A DNA stretch of 10,196 nt from Methanocellales archaeon (lineage in GTDB: Archaea > Halobacteriota > UBA148 > JAJOKI01). The notes under the pieces are model-generated. The model made no database searches and was not told where the DNA came from. It worked only from the letters and a program-made list of their open reading frames with translations. Position numbers and translations under genes: made by a program. Below, piece by piece: positions 1-6,073 of the stretch (positions are counted from its first letter, which is position 1; every line of letters starts with the position of its first letter). The stretch spans positions 1-10,196 of the forward strand of contig JAJOKI010000043.1 of the NCBI GenBank assembly GCA_021129915.1. The letters are read 5' to 3'.

Positions 1-10
1 GAATTACAAC

Positions 11-92
11 TGTTTCATTTTTGGAGGAAATGAAACATCTGTGAGTCCGTCTAAACCTTCGGTTTAGTCGGTGTTCCATCTGTGACATTCAC
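11..92 (+). repeat. Structured palindromic repeat, copy 1
   Basis: This is non-coding. Bases 30-55 are identical to 5300-5325 inside rpl10, and 63-71 are identical to 5334-5342. Hairpin A is CCG (47-49) with CGG (69-71), a U-U mismatch, then CTAAAC (51-56) with GTTTAG (62-67). Where copy 2 differs, the C56-G62 pair becomes T-A, so pairing is kept. On the 5' side a separate 10-bp stem forms between 11-20 and 28-37 around the loop TTGGAGG. On the 3' side CATCTGTGACA (77-87) matches CATCTGCGACA of copy 3 (6110-6120) at 10 of 11 bases. The true left end is uncertain because it lies near the window edge. The function is unknown. Confidence 0.75.
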
Positions 93-110
93 TAAATCAA
101 AGATTCAGTG
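90..110. other. Hairpin after repeat copy 1
   Basis: CACT (90-93) and AATC (95-98) pair with GATT (102-105) and AGTG (107-110) around an AAA loop, with one A-C mismatch. The AAA triloop resembles the loop of hairpin B in the neighbouring repeat family, so this may be a degenerate part of the same element. That link is inference. Confidence 0.45.
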
Positions 111-117
111 CAAAGAT

Positions 118-165
118 AAGTATTCTCTCCTGAAGAATACTTTCGATATAATGTTATACATTATA
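118..165. other. Two AT-rich hairpins upstream of the tRNA
   Basis: AAGTATTC (118-125) pairs perfectly with GAATACTT (135-142) around a 9-nt loop. TATAATG (147-153) pairs with CATTATA (159-165) around TTATA. They may be transcription-termination structures for a gene lying left of the window, or simply consequences of AT richness. No reading frame is convincing anywhere in 1-211. Confidence 0.4.
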
Positions 166-176
166 ATATAATTACC

Positions 177-192
177 AAAACAAATATAAAAT
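177..192 (+). promoter_or_regulatory. Probable TATA box/BRE of the tRNA gene
   Basis: The stretch around AAATATAAA (182-190) sits about 25 bases before the first base of the tRNA, which is the normal archaeal TATA-to-start distance. The purine-rich CCAAAACA just upstream could serve as a BRE. No experimental start is known. Confidence 0.55.
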
Positions 193-211
193 TTGAGGGA
201 GTTCATATACT

Positions 212-415
212 GGGCGTGTGGCCTAGTCTGGATAGGGCGGCAGCCTCCTAACAACCTTTTGGAAAAAGGGGTTTCTGCCTGCGAATCTTTGATTCGAGGC
301 ATGCGGAAACGCCTTCCTACGGAATTTCCGCTGCGCAAGACAGAAAAGATAAAGGTTAATCAAAATCGGGGGAGGGGAAAGCTGTAGATCGCGGGTTCAA
401 ATCCCGTCACGTCCG
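212..415 (+). tRNA. tRNA-Arg (anticodon CCT) with intron
   Basis: The mature parts fold into a standard cloverleaf. Acceptor GGGCGTG (212-218) pairs with CACGTCC (408-414), with one G-U, and the discriminator base is G415. The D stem is 221-224/235-238 with GG at 230-231. The anticodon stem GCAGC (240-244) pairs with GCTGT (381-385). The loop is C T CCT A A, with anticodon 247-249. The T arm GCGGG/CCCGT (391-395/403-407) encloses TTCAAAT. CCA is not encoded. The anticodon reads AGG codons; C35 and A20 (base 232) agree with known arginine identity elements. The intron separates loop position 37 (base 250) from 38 (base 380). The mature length is 75 nt. Identity rests on the anticodon and fold and is quite secure. 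Confidence 0.92.
251..379 (+). other. 129-nt structured tRNA intron
   Basis: The intron lies at the canonical 37/38 site. CTCC (245-248) can pair with GGGG (374-377, one T-G), leaving three-base bulges TA^A (249-251) and AA^A (378-380). This is the helix-bulge core cut by the archaeal splicing endonuclease; the intron-side helix of a full bulge-helix-bulge is poor, so the motif is relaxed. Inside are two clear hairpins: GCCT/AGGC (277-280/297-300) extended by CGAATC/GATTCG (282-287/291-296), and GCGGAAA/TTTCCGC (303-309/325-331) enclosing TTCC/GGAA (314-317/321-324). AACCTTT (253-259) can pair either with AAAGGTT (351-357) or locally with 264-273. No homing-endonuclease frame and no convincing C/D boxes were seen. 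Confidence 0.8.
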
Positions 416-457
416 TTAAATAGAGTGCAGCAGCTCTTGTGAACGTCGTTTTGATGC

Positions 458-903
458 TCAACCGGCCTGCAGGTTGTGGCTGATTTGCCGCAACACCTCT
501 GCGACCCTTCGCTGGACATCGATATTCACTCCCTCTTCTGAGACCTTGCCCTCTCCGACTTCGAGCAGATGCTCTATGTTATCTGCGATTTGGTGAACCA
601 TATCGACCATATCTTCCATGGAGACAAGTCCTGCATAGTATGCATAGAAAAAAGTGGTGCCAGACCTGAGGACCTTGTCCTTGAACGTTGAATGTGCGGC
701 GGCAACTGCCTGACGCGAATAGGACTCGTTCATAAACGGCACCATGTCATCTCCGCCCGGTTCGTGGTGGTTCTAAAATCCGCACATAATCGCGCAATCG
801 CCCACTCTCTCGCCGTTAGATGGGTGCACTCCTTTAAGAAGCGAGTAACTTCCACATATTGCTGTTTATCGAGCTTCTTGAACTTACGATATTTTTCATC
901 CAT
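458..903 (-). pseudogene. DUF5806-like conserved archaeal protein, frameshifted
   Basis: Two reading frames join to give one protein. The N-terminal part runs from ATG at 903 to a stop at 730 and contains TAREWAIARLCADFR, a stretch I recall from the archaeal DUF5806 family. The C-terminal part starts near 742 in another frame with VPFMNESYSRQAV and ends at 458. Family members as I recall them carry about nine residues (like KIGENLPEL) between the MT and VPFM parts; here only two bases lie between, so about 25 bases seem to be missing around 743-744. Without repair, translation gives a 57-residue fragment. The repaired protein would be about 156 residues. The function of the family is unknown. 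No membrane segment or known catalytic motif is visible. The N-terminal start has no strong Shine-Dalgarno site. Assembly error remains possible. Confidence 0.65.
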
Positions 904-1016
904 AGTATTCCAACCATTGGTTTACACTCATACCTCAAAAAGCTTTTTAAGATTTGCACAATATACTGCCATCCAATCTTTTTGAAATATGCCATTAAAT
1001 TAAAAAATAGAGCATC

Positions 1017-1860
1017 CTACTCCAACTCTTTCCAGTTCCAGCCCAAGTAGTCACAAATGATGATGTACGCCATCTCTGGAGGTGTCACATCAAACGATGG
1101 ATTGCACACCGTCACATTTTTTAATGATTTGCGCACTTGGAGGTCCAATACCTCGTCTGGCGAACGTTCTTCTATCTCGATGAACTCTCCTGAAATGGTC
1201 CTGGGATTGAATTTGAATGTTTCTGCCGCAACGATTAAATTCACTCGCGCCTCGTGAGCTGCAAGTGCAAGCTGGGATGTGCCTATTTTGTTCACCACAC
1301 AGCCGTTCACTCCAATCGCATCAGCTCCAACAATTGCCAAATTCACATCCCGCATATAGTATCGCATCGCAGAATCAACGACAAGCGTTGTGGGTATGCC
1401 TGCATCGTTTAGCTGCTGAATCGTGATATGTCCTTGCATTCCCCTGATTAAAAGCCGTGGCAATTATGGCAATTGCGGCGGTAGAGTTACAGTGTGTCAT
1501 GATTACATCTCCATCGCGCACTCGTTTCGCCCCCACACTTCCGATCTGTTTTACTGCCTTTTCCGAGCGCTCTATGAATTGCTCTGCCAAGTGGACCAGA
1601 GAATTCCGCATTTCTTCCACGGTATTGCCCTGATATCGCATTACAAATCTGATCGCGTTTGGCAGGGACACTGCAGTAGGTCTAGTTTTTAACAATATCT
1701 GTGCCGATCTTTTCATCTCCGTGTCGAATTCGTTCGGTGAATCGATATCGATCGATTGAGCATGTACTTTTAAAGCATCAGCTACCGCTCTTGCGATTTT
1801 TCCTGCACCGCGTATCTCCATATTTTTAATCTTTTCCGCTGTTCTGATGATCGATTCCAT
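1017..1860 (-). pseudogene. Ribose-1,5-bisphosphate isomerase, frameshifted
   Basis: The protein belongs to the aIF2B/MtnA-like family and resembles archaeal ribose-1,5-bisphosphate isomerase, which makes ribulose-1,5-bisphosphate for form III RuBisCO in AMP salvage. The 5' part (1860 to about 1441) has RGAGKIARA, the TRPTAVSLPNA segment and catalytic-type Cys124 in MTHCNS. The 3' part, in another frame from about 1436 to 1017, has VVDSAMRYYM with the catalytic-type Asp, then VGADAI, NKIGTSQLALAA and NPSFDVTPPE. Between QG (139-140) and QGHIT only four bases remain where relatives have roughly 14 residues (ending TETRP). About 38 bases are missing, the frame is lost, and both halves of the active site end up in separate frames. 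The start is well supported by AAGGAGGGG just upstream. The gene ends with TAG at the expected place. An eIF2B-related or methylthioribose-phosphate isomerase role is a less likely alternative. Confidence 0.75.
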
Positions 1861-1880
1861 TGTCCCCTCCTTAAAAGGAC

Positions 1881-1907
1881 GATATCAACTATTAAGTATC
1901 ATGATAT
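1881..1907. repeat. Inverted repeat ATATCA/TGATAT near the isomerase start
   Basis: ATATCA (1882-1887) and TGATAT (1902-1907) form an inverted repeat with a 14-base spacer. The 10-mer GATATCAACT (1881-1890) recurs exactly at 3157-3166 after ftsZ, again followed by TGATAT. It may be a regulator site or a remnant repeat. Confidence 0.35.
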
Positions 1908-1912
1908 TAAAT

Positions 1913-1925
1913 ACAATGTCATTGT
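1913..1925. promoter_or_regulatory. Perfect 13-base palindrome
   Basis: ACAATG and CATTGT flank a single T. It lies in the shared ftsZ/isomerase spacer, upstream of the ftsZ TATA box. It could bind a dimeric regulator; nothing in the window names the regulator. Confidence 0.35.
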
Positions 1926-2002
1926 TTAAAGAGAAACATATAAAATAGTATGAAAGACTATATTAACAATACAAGATAAACATTTATATCTCTTTGTGAA
2001 AA

Positions 2003-2016
2003 GATTGTATACAATC
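2003..2016. promoter_or_regulatory. Perfect palindrome at the predicted ftsZ start site
   Basis: GATTGTA is followed immediately by its reverse complement TACAATC. It covers the transcription start predicted from the TATA box at 1983-1990, the place where many archaeal repressors bind. It shares ATTGT/ACAAT half-sites with the palindrome at 1913-1925. Operator function is inferred only from position and symmetry. Confidence 0.45.
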
Positions 2017-2045
2017 CTTGTGATGAAAAAGGAGCGGACATTAAT

Positions 2046-3158
2046 ATGAAGTCTATCGTAGAAGATGCGCTTGCAAGAGCAGAAATGGAGAATGCAGAGG
2101 GGCAAAAGCCCCAGAAGAAGGAATTTGGCGAAACGGATGATGACCTCATTGAAATCTTAAAAGAGCTCAAAACCACCATACGTGTTTTTGGGTGCGGAGG
2201 CGGCGGATCAAATACTATTCAGAGAATGATGGAGGAGGGTGTTGATGGGGCGAACCTGTTTGCATTGAATACAGATGCTCAACACTTGCTTCATATTCAC
2301 GCGAGTAATAAGATTTTAATAGGGCAGAAGAAGACCAAGGGGCTTGGTGCAGGCGGCATTCCGCAGATTGGAGAGGATGCAGCCAAGGAAAGTGAAGAGA
2401 CCATCAGGGCGGCTGTGGATGGGTCTGATATGGTCTTTATCACATGCGGACTTGGTGGTGGAACTGGAACTGGGTCGTCCCCGGTAATTGCAGAAGCTGC
2501 CAGAGATGCGGGGGCACTTACCATAGCCATAGTGACCCTCCCTTTCAGGGTAGAGGGTATGGTCCGGCGAGCAAATGCCGAAGCGGGGCTGGAACGTCTG
2601 CGCGAAATAGCGGATACCGTTATCGTCGTGCCTAATGATAAATTGCTGGAAATCACACCGCGCCTACCATTACAGGCTGCGTTTAAGGTTGCAGACGAGG
2701 TGTTGATGCGTGCGGTTAAGGGGCTCACTGAATTGATTACTAAACCCGGGTTGGTAAATCTCGACTTTGCAGACGTTAGAACAGTTATGCAAAAAGGCGG
2801 AGTTGCCATGATAGGCCTCGGTGAGGCAGACGGCGAGGATAAAGCCATCGAGTCGGTAAAGAGGGCGTTGAGGAGCCCGTTACTTGACGTCGACGTCTCA
2901 GGTGCAACTACTGCATTGGTAAATGTAATCGGCGGGAATGATATGACCGTCGCCGAGGCAGAAGGAGTAATCGAAGAGGTATATCAGCGCATTGATCCAA
3001 ATGCACGTCTAATCTGGGGGGCACAGATTGATCCAACATTGGAGCACACCGTCAAGACGATGATAATCGTGACGGGAGTAAAGTCGTCTCAAATATATGG
3101 GCGAGCAGAGGGACTGAAAGGGACCACTCAGAAGTACGGCATCGACTTCCTAAGATGA
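2046..3158 (+). CDS. ftsZ: Cell division protein FtsZ (archaeal FtsZ1 type)
   Basis: This tubulin-like GTPase polymerises into the mid-cell ring. The 370-residue protein has an archaeal N-terminal extension of about 44 residues before the core begins at [12 protein letters not shown]. The nucleotide-binding tubulin signature GGGTGTG is at 137-143. The T7 synergy-loop acidic residues of NLDFAD are Asp240 and Asp243, so both GTP binding and hydrolysis look intact. It ends in GIDFLR, without the long linker and membrane-tethering tail of bacterial FtsZ. Position directly upstream of secE-spt5 is the usual context of archaeal FtsZ1, which supports that paralogue. The ATG is preceded by AAGGAG. 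The gene is probably expressed from the TATA box at 1983-1990, with a palindrome over the start site. Nothing suggests damage. Confidence 0.95.
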   Translation: MKSIVEDALARAEMENAEGQKPQKKEFGETDDDLIEILKELKTTIRVFGCGGGGSNTIQRMMEEGVDGANLFALNTDAQHLLHIHASNKILIGQKKTKGLGAGGIPQIGEDAAKESEETIRAAVDGSDMVFITCGLGGGTGTGSSPVIAEAARDAGALTIAIVTLPFRVEGMVRRANAEAGLERLREIADTVIVVPNDKLLEITPRLPLQAAFKVADEVLMRAVKGLTELITKPGLVNLDFADVRTVMQKGGVAMIGLGEADGEDKAIESVKRALRSPLLDVDVSGATTALVNVIGGNDMTVAEAEGVIEEVYQRIDPNARLIWGAQIDPTLEHTVKTMIIVTGVKSSQIYGRAEGLKGTTQKYGIDFLR

Positions 3159-3180
3159 TATCAACTGTCATTAATGATAT
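3157..3180. repeat. Inverted repeat overlapping the ftsZ stop
   Basis: ATATCA (3158-3163) and TGATAT (3175-3180) are separated by 11 bases. The first half begins within the ftsZ stop codon. It shares GATATCAACT with 1881-1890, so similar sites flank ftsZ on both sides. Confidence 0.35.
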
Positions 3181-3197
3181 GTGATACTTTGGACATA

Positions 3198-3206
3198 GTT
3201 TATAAT
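3198..3206 (+). promoter_or_regulatory. Possible TATA box for secE
   Basis: GTTTATAAT lies about 28 bases before the TTG at 3232 and overlaps the ATG at 3205. If it is used, the ATG cannot be the start and secE would begin at the TTG with almost no leader. This would give the secE-to-rpl12 operon its own promoter, separate from ftsZ. Confidence 0.35.
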
Positions 3207-3447
3207 GCCATTTATCGGGGATGGTGAAACGTTGGCGAAAAGAATCGACAGCAGGGCATTAGATAGCAGCATATCAAAAAAAATTAGTGAGTATATGAGG
3301 ATAATCAAGTTAGCCAGAAAACCTAGTAAAGAAGAGTTCAATATGATCTCAAAGGTCTGTATAATGGGCGCCCTATTAATCGGCTTAATTGGATTTTCGC
3401 TATACTTCGTGTTGAGCATTCTGCCGCAGCTACTCATAGGCAAATAG
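3205..3447 (+). CDS. secE: Preprotein translocase subunit SecE
   Basis: This is the small SecE/Sec61-gamma subunit that clamps the SecY channel in the cytoplasmic membrane. The sequence shows the family pattern: an amphipathic helix with LARKPSKEEF (residues 36-45) followed by one membrane segment at about 51-72. From the ATG the protein is 80 residues, longer than most archaeal SecE proteins. A TTG at 3232, with GGTGA four bases before it and a possible TATA box about 28 bases upstream, would give 71 residues and may be the true start. The stop is TAG, and the next frame (spt5) continues in the same phase. Identification rests on the motif and on the position before spt5. Confidence 0.85.
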   Translation: MPFIGDGETLAKRIDSRALDSSISKKISEYMRIIKLARKPSKEEFNMISKVCIMGALLIGLIGFSLYFVLSILPQLLIGK

Positions 3448-3465
3448 ATTTTGGAGAAGATTAGT

Positions 3466-3930
3466 ATGGGTGAAAAAACAACCATCTATGTGGTTAAAAC
3501 GACTGCCAATCAAGAAAGATCTGTTGCTAACCTGCTTGCACAAGTGGCGGCCAAAGGGGACTATGACATCAGGGCGATATTGGTCCCAAATGAGTTGAAG
3601 GGATATGTACTGGTTGAATCACCTGCAGGGGAGATCGTAGATGAGGCCATTCATGGTATTCCGCATACGAGAGGTTTGGTTAAAGGGCAATCCAGCCTTG
3701 CTGAAATAGAGCATTTCCTGACGCCGAAGCCGAGCGTTACAGGCATCTCAGATGGTTGTATTGTGGAATTGGTAGCCGGACCATTTAAGGGAGAGAAGGC
3801 GCGAGTCAAGCGAGTGGATGAGGGCCATGAGGAGATTACAGTTGAGTTATTTGAAGCGATGGTACCAATACCTATCACGATTAGGGGAGACCACGTTAGG
3901 GTATTGAGTAAAGAGGAATCCGAGGGTTGA
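3466..3930 (+). CDS. spt5: Transcription elongation factor Spt5 (NusG homologue)
   Basis: Spt5 binds the RNA polymerase clamp with Spt4 and promotes processive elongation. The 154-residue protein has an NGN domain (about 1-85, with [18 protein letters not shown] at the start) and a KOW domain (about 96-125, [19 protein letters not shown]), the complete archaeal layout. The ATG at 3466 is chosen because GGAG lies at 3453-3456 and the protein then begins as in relatives; an upstream TTG at 3451 is in frame but unlikely. It follows secE by 18 bases and precedes rpl11 by 15, so it is probably co-transcribed with the ribosomal genes. Confidence 0.93.
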   Translation: MGEKTTIYVVKTTANQERSVANLLAQVAAKGDYDIRAILVPNELKGYVLVESPAGEIVDEAIHGIPHTRGLVKGQSSLAEIEHFLTPKPSVTGISDGCIVELVAGPFKGEKARVKRVDEGHEEITVELFEAMVPIPITIRGDHVRVLSKEESEG

Positions 3931-3945
3931 ATAGGAGGAGAAAAT

Positions 3946-4431
3946 ATGACTGAAACGATAGAAGTTCTTGTAGCGGGGGGACGGGCAAATCCAGGGCCGC
4001 CATTGGGACCGGCACTAGGGCCACTTGGAATAAATATCAAGCAGGTAGTCGAGGATATCAACGAAAAGACGAAAGAGTTTAACGGAATGCAAGTCCCGGT
4101 CAAGGTCATCGTAGATGATGACAAAAACGTATCCATTGAAGTGGGAACTCCGCCCACATCTGCGCTGATAATGCAGGAACTAGGGATACAAAAAGCCCCT
4201 GGTGCGGCTGGAATTGGTTCAGTAAGCGACCTCTCCATGGAGCAGGCGGCAAGAATCGCCAGGATGAAGATGGATAGCATGCTCTCAACTACGCTTAAAA
4301 AAGCCACAAAAGAAGTCATCGGCACATGTGTTTCAATGGGCGTTATCGTGGATGGAAAAAGCGCGAAAGATGCCTTAAAGGATGTTGATAAAGGGGAATA
4401 CGACGACGTACTCGCTGACCGAATAGTTTAA
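3946..4431 (+). CDS. rpl11: Large ribosomal subunit protein L11 (uL11)
   Basis: L11 binds the GTPase-associated centre of 23S rRNA at the base of the L10-L12 stalk. The 161-residue protein has the N-terminal proline-rich GPPLGPALGPLGIN (17-30), which closes over the rRNA, then the linker with GTPPTSALI and the RNA-binding C-terminal domain. The start is well fixed by AGGAGG at 3935-3940. Length and composition are normal for archaea. Confidence 0.96.
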   Translation: MTETIEVLVAGGRANPGPPLGPALGPLGINIKQVVEDINEKTKEFNGMQVPVKVIVDDDKNVSIEVGTPPTSALIMQELGIQKAPGAAGIGSVSDLSMEQAARIARMKMDSMLSTTLKKATKEVIGTCVSMGVIVDGKSAKDALKDVDKGEYDDVLADRIV

Positions 4432-4448
4432 AATCTACGAGGAATAGT

Positions 4449-5081
4449 ATGGCACGCAAAGATATATTACAGGCTGTTAAAACGGCTTTAGGCTCACCGG
4501 AACGTAATTTTACCGAAAGCGTTGACTTGGCGATTAATCTTAAAAATATCGACATGGGTCAACCTCAAAATAGGATAGATGAAGCGGTGGTCCTCCCAAG
4601 CGGGGTGGGCAAGCCGGTGAAAATAGCAGTTTTTGCCTCGGAGGAGTTGGCTATAGCGGCGAAGGAAGCGGGCGCAGATATAATTCTTCCACTGGAACAG
4701 ATTGATAAACTCAAAAAAGATAAGGCCAAGTCCATCGCCGATGAATACGATTTCCTCCTCGCCGAGGTACAACTAATGCCATCGATCGGCAAAAACCTGG
4801 GGCAGGTCCTGGGACCACGTGGCAAAATGCCGGACCCCATCCCTCCAAATACAGACATAACTCCGATAATCAAAAGACTGCGAAAGACTGTAAAATTGAG
4901 GTCCAGGGATAAAAAGACGTTTCATACGATGGTCGGATCTAAGTCCATGGCGCCAGAAGAGATAGCTGCCAACATCGAAGCGATTCTCAAGCACATCGAG
5001 GCGAAACTGGAAAAGGGAGTCCAGAATATTCGTTCGATTTATGTGAAAACCACGATGGGACCTGCAGAGAAGGTGATGTAA
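4449..5081 (+). CDS. rpl1: Large ribosomal subunit protein L1 (uL1)
   Basis: L1 forms the mobile stalk near the E site that guides deacylated tRNA out. The 210-residue protein contains the signature LGPRGKMPDPIPP at 121-133 and the KLRSRDKKTFHTMVGSKSM segment. GAGGAA precedes the ATG. In methanogens such as Methanococcus, L1 represses its own operon by binding an rRNA-like site in its mRNA; I looked around the start of this gene and saw no clear copy of that site. One base separates its stop from the L10 start, suggesting translational coupling. Confidence 0.95.
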   Translation: MARKDILQAVKTALGSPERNFTESVDLAINLKNIDMGQPQNRIDEAVVLPSGVGKPVKIAVFASEELAIAAKEAGADIILPLEQIDKLKKDKAKSIADEYDFLLAEVQLMPSIGKNLGQVLGPRGKMPDPIPPNTDITPIIKRLRKTVKLRSRDKKTFHTMVGSKSMAPEEIAANIEAILKHIEAKLEKGVQNIRSIYVKTTMGPAEKVM

Positions 5082-5082
5082 T

Positions 5083-6060
5083 ATGGCAGAAGTGTACAGC
5101 ACCCATATTCCAAAATGGAAGAAGGACGAAGTCAAATGGATTAAAGAGTCAATTAATTCTCATCCTGTAGTGGGCATAGTAAATGTTCATGGAATTCCAG
5201 CAAGGCAATTGCAGCAGATTAGGGCGGAGTTATATGGGACGGCAATTCTGAAGATAGCCCGAAATACGCTCATCGAAAGGGCGCTTGATGAGGTCACAGA
5301 TGAAACATCTGTGAGTCCGTCTAAATCTGTTGATTTAGTCGGATCTGATAAAAAGGTCCGCGTGCTGAAAGAATTTATTGAGGGACAAACTGCACTGCTG
5401 TTCACCGAACTGAATCCATTCAGATTACACAGACAGATCGAGAAAAATAAGTCATCTGCACCAGCAAAGCCAGGAGATATCGCTCCACATGACATCATCA
5501 TAGAAAAAGGTCCAACTTCCTTTAAACCAGGTCCAATAGTGGGAGAGCTCCAGAATGCCGGGGTGCCAGCTGCGATCGAGGGTGGCAAGGTGGTAATTCG
5601 GGAGCGTAAAGTCCTCGTCAAGGCAGGCGACAAAATTCAGCAGCAGGTTGCAGATATTCTGGCAAAACTTGAGATATATCCAATGGAGGTTGGCTTGGAT
5701 TTAAGGGCAGTATATGAAGGAGGAATGATATTCAGACCCGATATATTGGCGGTCGACGAATCCAAATACTTCTCGGATTTCATGACTGCCGTGCGTAATG
5801 CTTTTAACCTATCGATTAATATCGCATATCCTACAAGTGCATCGGTTCCGGTATTACTGCAAAAGGCATCTGTCGAAGCGAGAAGTTTGGCGATTGATGC
5901 GATGATATTTGAGCCAGATGTCATCGATGTACTACTTGCAAAAGCAAATGTTCAAATGGTATCCCTAACAGCCAAACTTTCAGAGAAAGGCTCAGAGTCA
6001 AAATCCAAACAGGTGTCAGAAGAAGCGGGTGAAGTTAAAGAGGGAGAAAAGGATATATAA
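5083..6060 (+). CDS. rpl10: Large ribosomal subunit protein L10/P0 (uL10), with insertion and short tail
   Basis: L10 anchors the L12 dimers of the ribosomal stalk to 23S rRNA. The 325-residue protein has the conserved core: PKWKKDEV near the start, KIARNTLIERAL (57-68), NPFRL (111-115), the KGPTSFKPGPIVGELQNAG part and the Methanosarcina-like LEIYPMEVGLDLRAVYEGG, followed by helices that hold L12. Two things are odd. Residues 72-89 are encoded by copy 2 of the palindromic repeat and appear to be about 17 residues extra between RNTL and NPF. The C-terminus ends in EVKEGEKDI without the GLGALFG tail normally shared with L12, which recruits elongation factors. The reading frame is open throughout. 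L1 lies one base upstream and rpl12 84 bases downstream. Confidence 0.93.
   Translation: MAEVYSTHIPKWKKDEVKWIKESINSHPVVGIVNVHGIPARQLQQIRAELYGTAILKIARNTLIERALDEVTDETSVSPSKSVDLVGSDKKVRVLKEFIEGQTALLFTELNPFRLHRQIEKNKSSAPAKPGDIAPHDIIIEKGPTSFKPGPIVGELQNAGVPAAIEGGKVVIRERKVLVKAGDKIQQQVADILAKLEIYPMEVGLDLRAVYEGGMIFRPDILAVDESKYFSDFMTAVRNAFNLSINIAYPTSASVPVLLQKASVEARSLAIDAMIFEPDVIDVLLAKANVQMVSLTAKLSEKGSESKSKQVSEEAGEVKEGEKDI
5295..5346 (+). repeat. Structured palindromic repeat, copy 2, inside rpl10
   Basis: Hairpin B is an 8-bp perfect stem, CACAGATG (5295-5302) with CATCTGTG (5306-5313), around AAA. Hairpin A follows: CCG/CGG (5317-5319/5340-5342), a U-U mismatch, and CTAAATC/GATTTAG (5321-5327/5332-5338) around TGTT. 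Bases 5300-5325 equal 30-55 of copy 1. It is translated as roughly DETSVSPSKSVDLVGS (L10 residues 73-88). The mRNA carries the folded element inside the coding sequence. Confidence 0.8.
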
Positions 6061-6073
6061 ACGTGATTGAGTA

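Larger units (their letters stand above)
1861..2045. promoter_or_regulatory. Divergent promoter region between isomerase and ftsZ
   Basis: This AT-rich spacer separates the minus-strand isomerase gene from ftsZ. TTTATATC (1983-1990) is a good TATA box for ftsZ, predicting a start near 2010. A leader of about 35 nt then carries AAGGAG (2029-2034), 11 bases before the ATG. The spacer is rich in ACAAT/ATTGT pentamers (1913, 1921, 1966, 2004, 2011), two pairs of which make perfect palindromes listed separately. Confidence 0.55.

Noticed and set aside
30..71. Hammerhead or other known self-cleaving ribozyme in the repeat
   Set aside because: The blocks GAAAC, CTG and GAGTCC recall a hammerhead, but the CUGANGA core and the GAAA after stem II are absent in all three copies, and the strand order does not fit.
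251..379. Box C/D guide RNA inside the tRNA intron
   Set aside because: No convincing C (RUGAUGA) and D (CUGA) box pair was found at suitable spacing.
743..745. Programmed frameshift joining the two halves of the DUF5806-like gene
   Set aside because: There is no slippery heptamer, and about nine expected residues are missing, which a simple frameshift would not explain.
2297..2848. 183-residue open frame on the minus strand opposite ftsZ
   Set aside because: It is a low-complexity Ser/Pro/Ala-rich mirror of the ftsZ codons; the plus-strand frame is clearly FtsZ.
3651..4325. 224-residue open frame opposite spt5 and rpl11
   Set aside because: It overlaps two well-identified genes across their boundary and has no recognisable domain; it is an antisense shadow.
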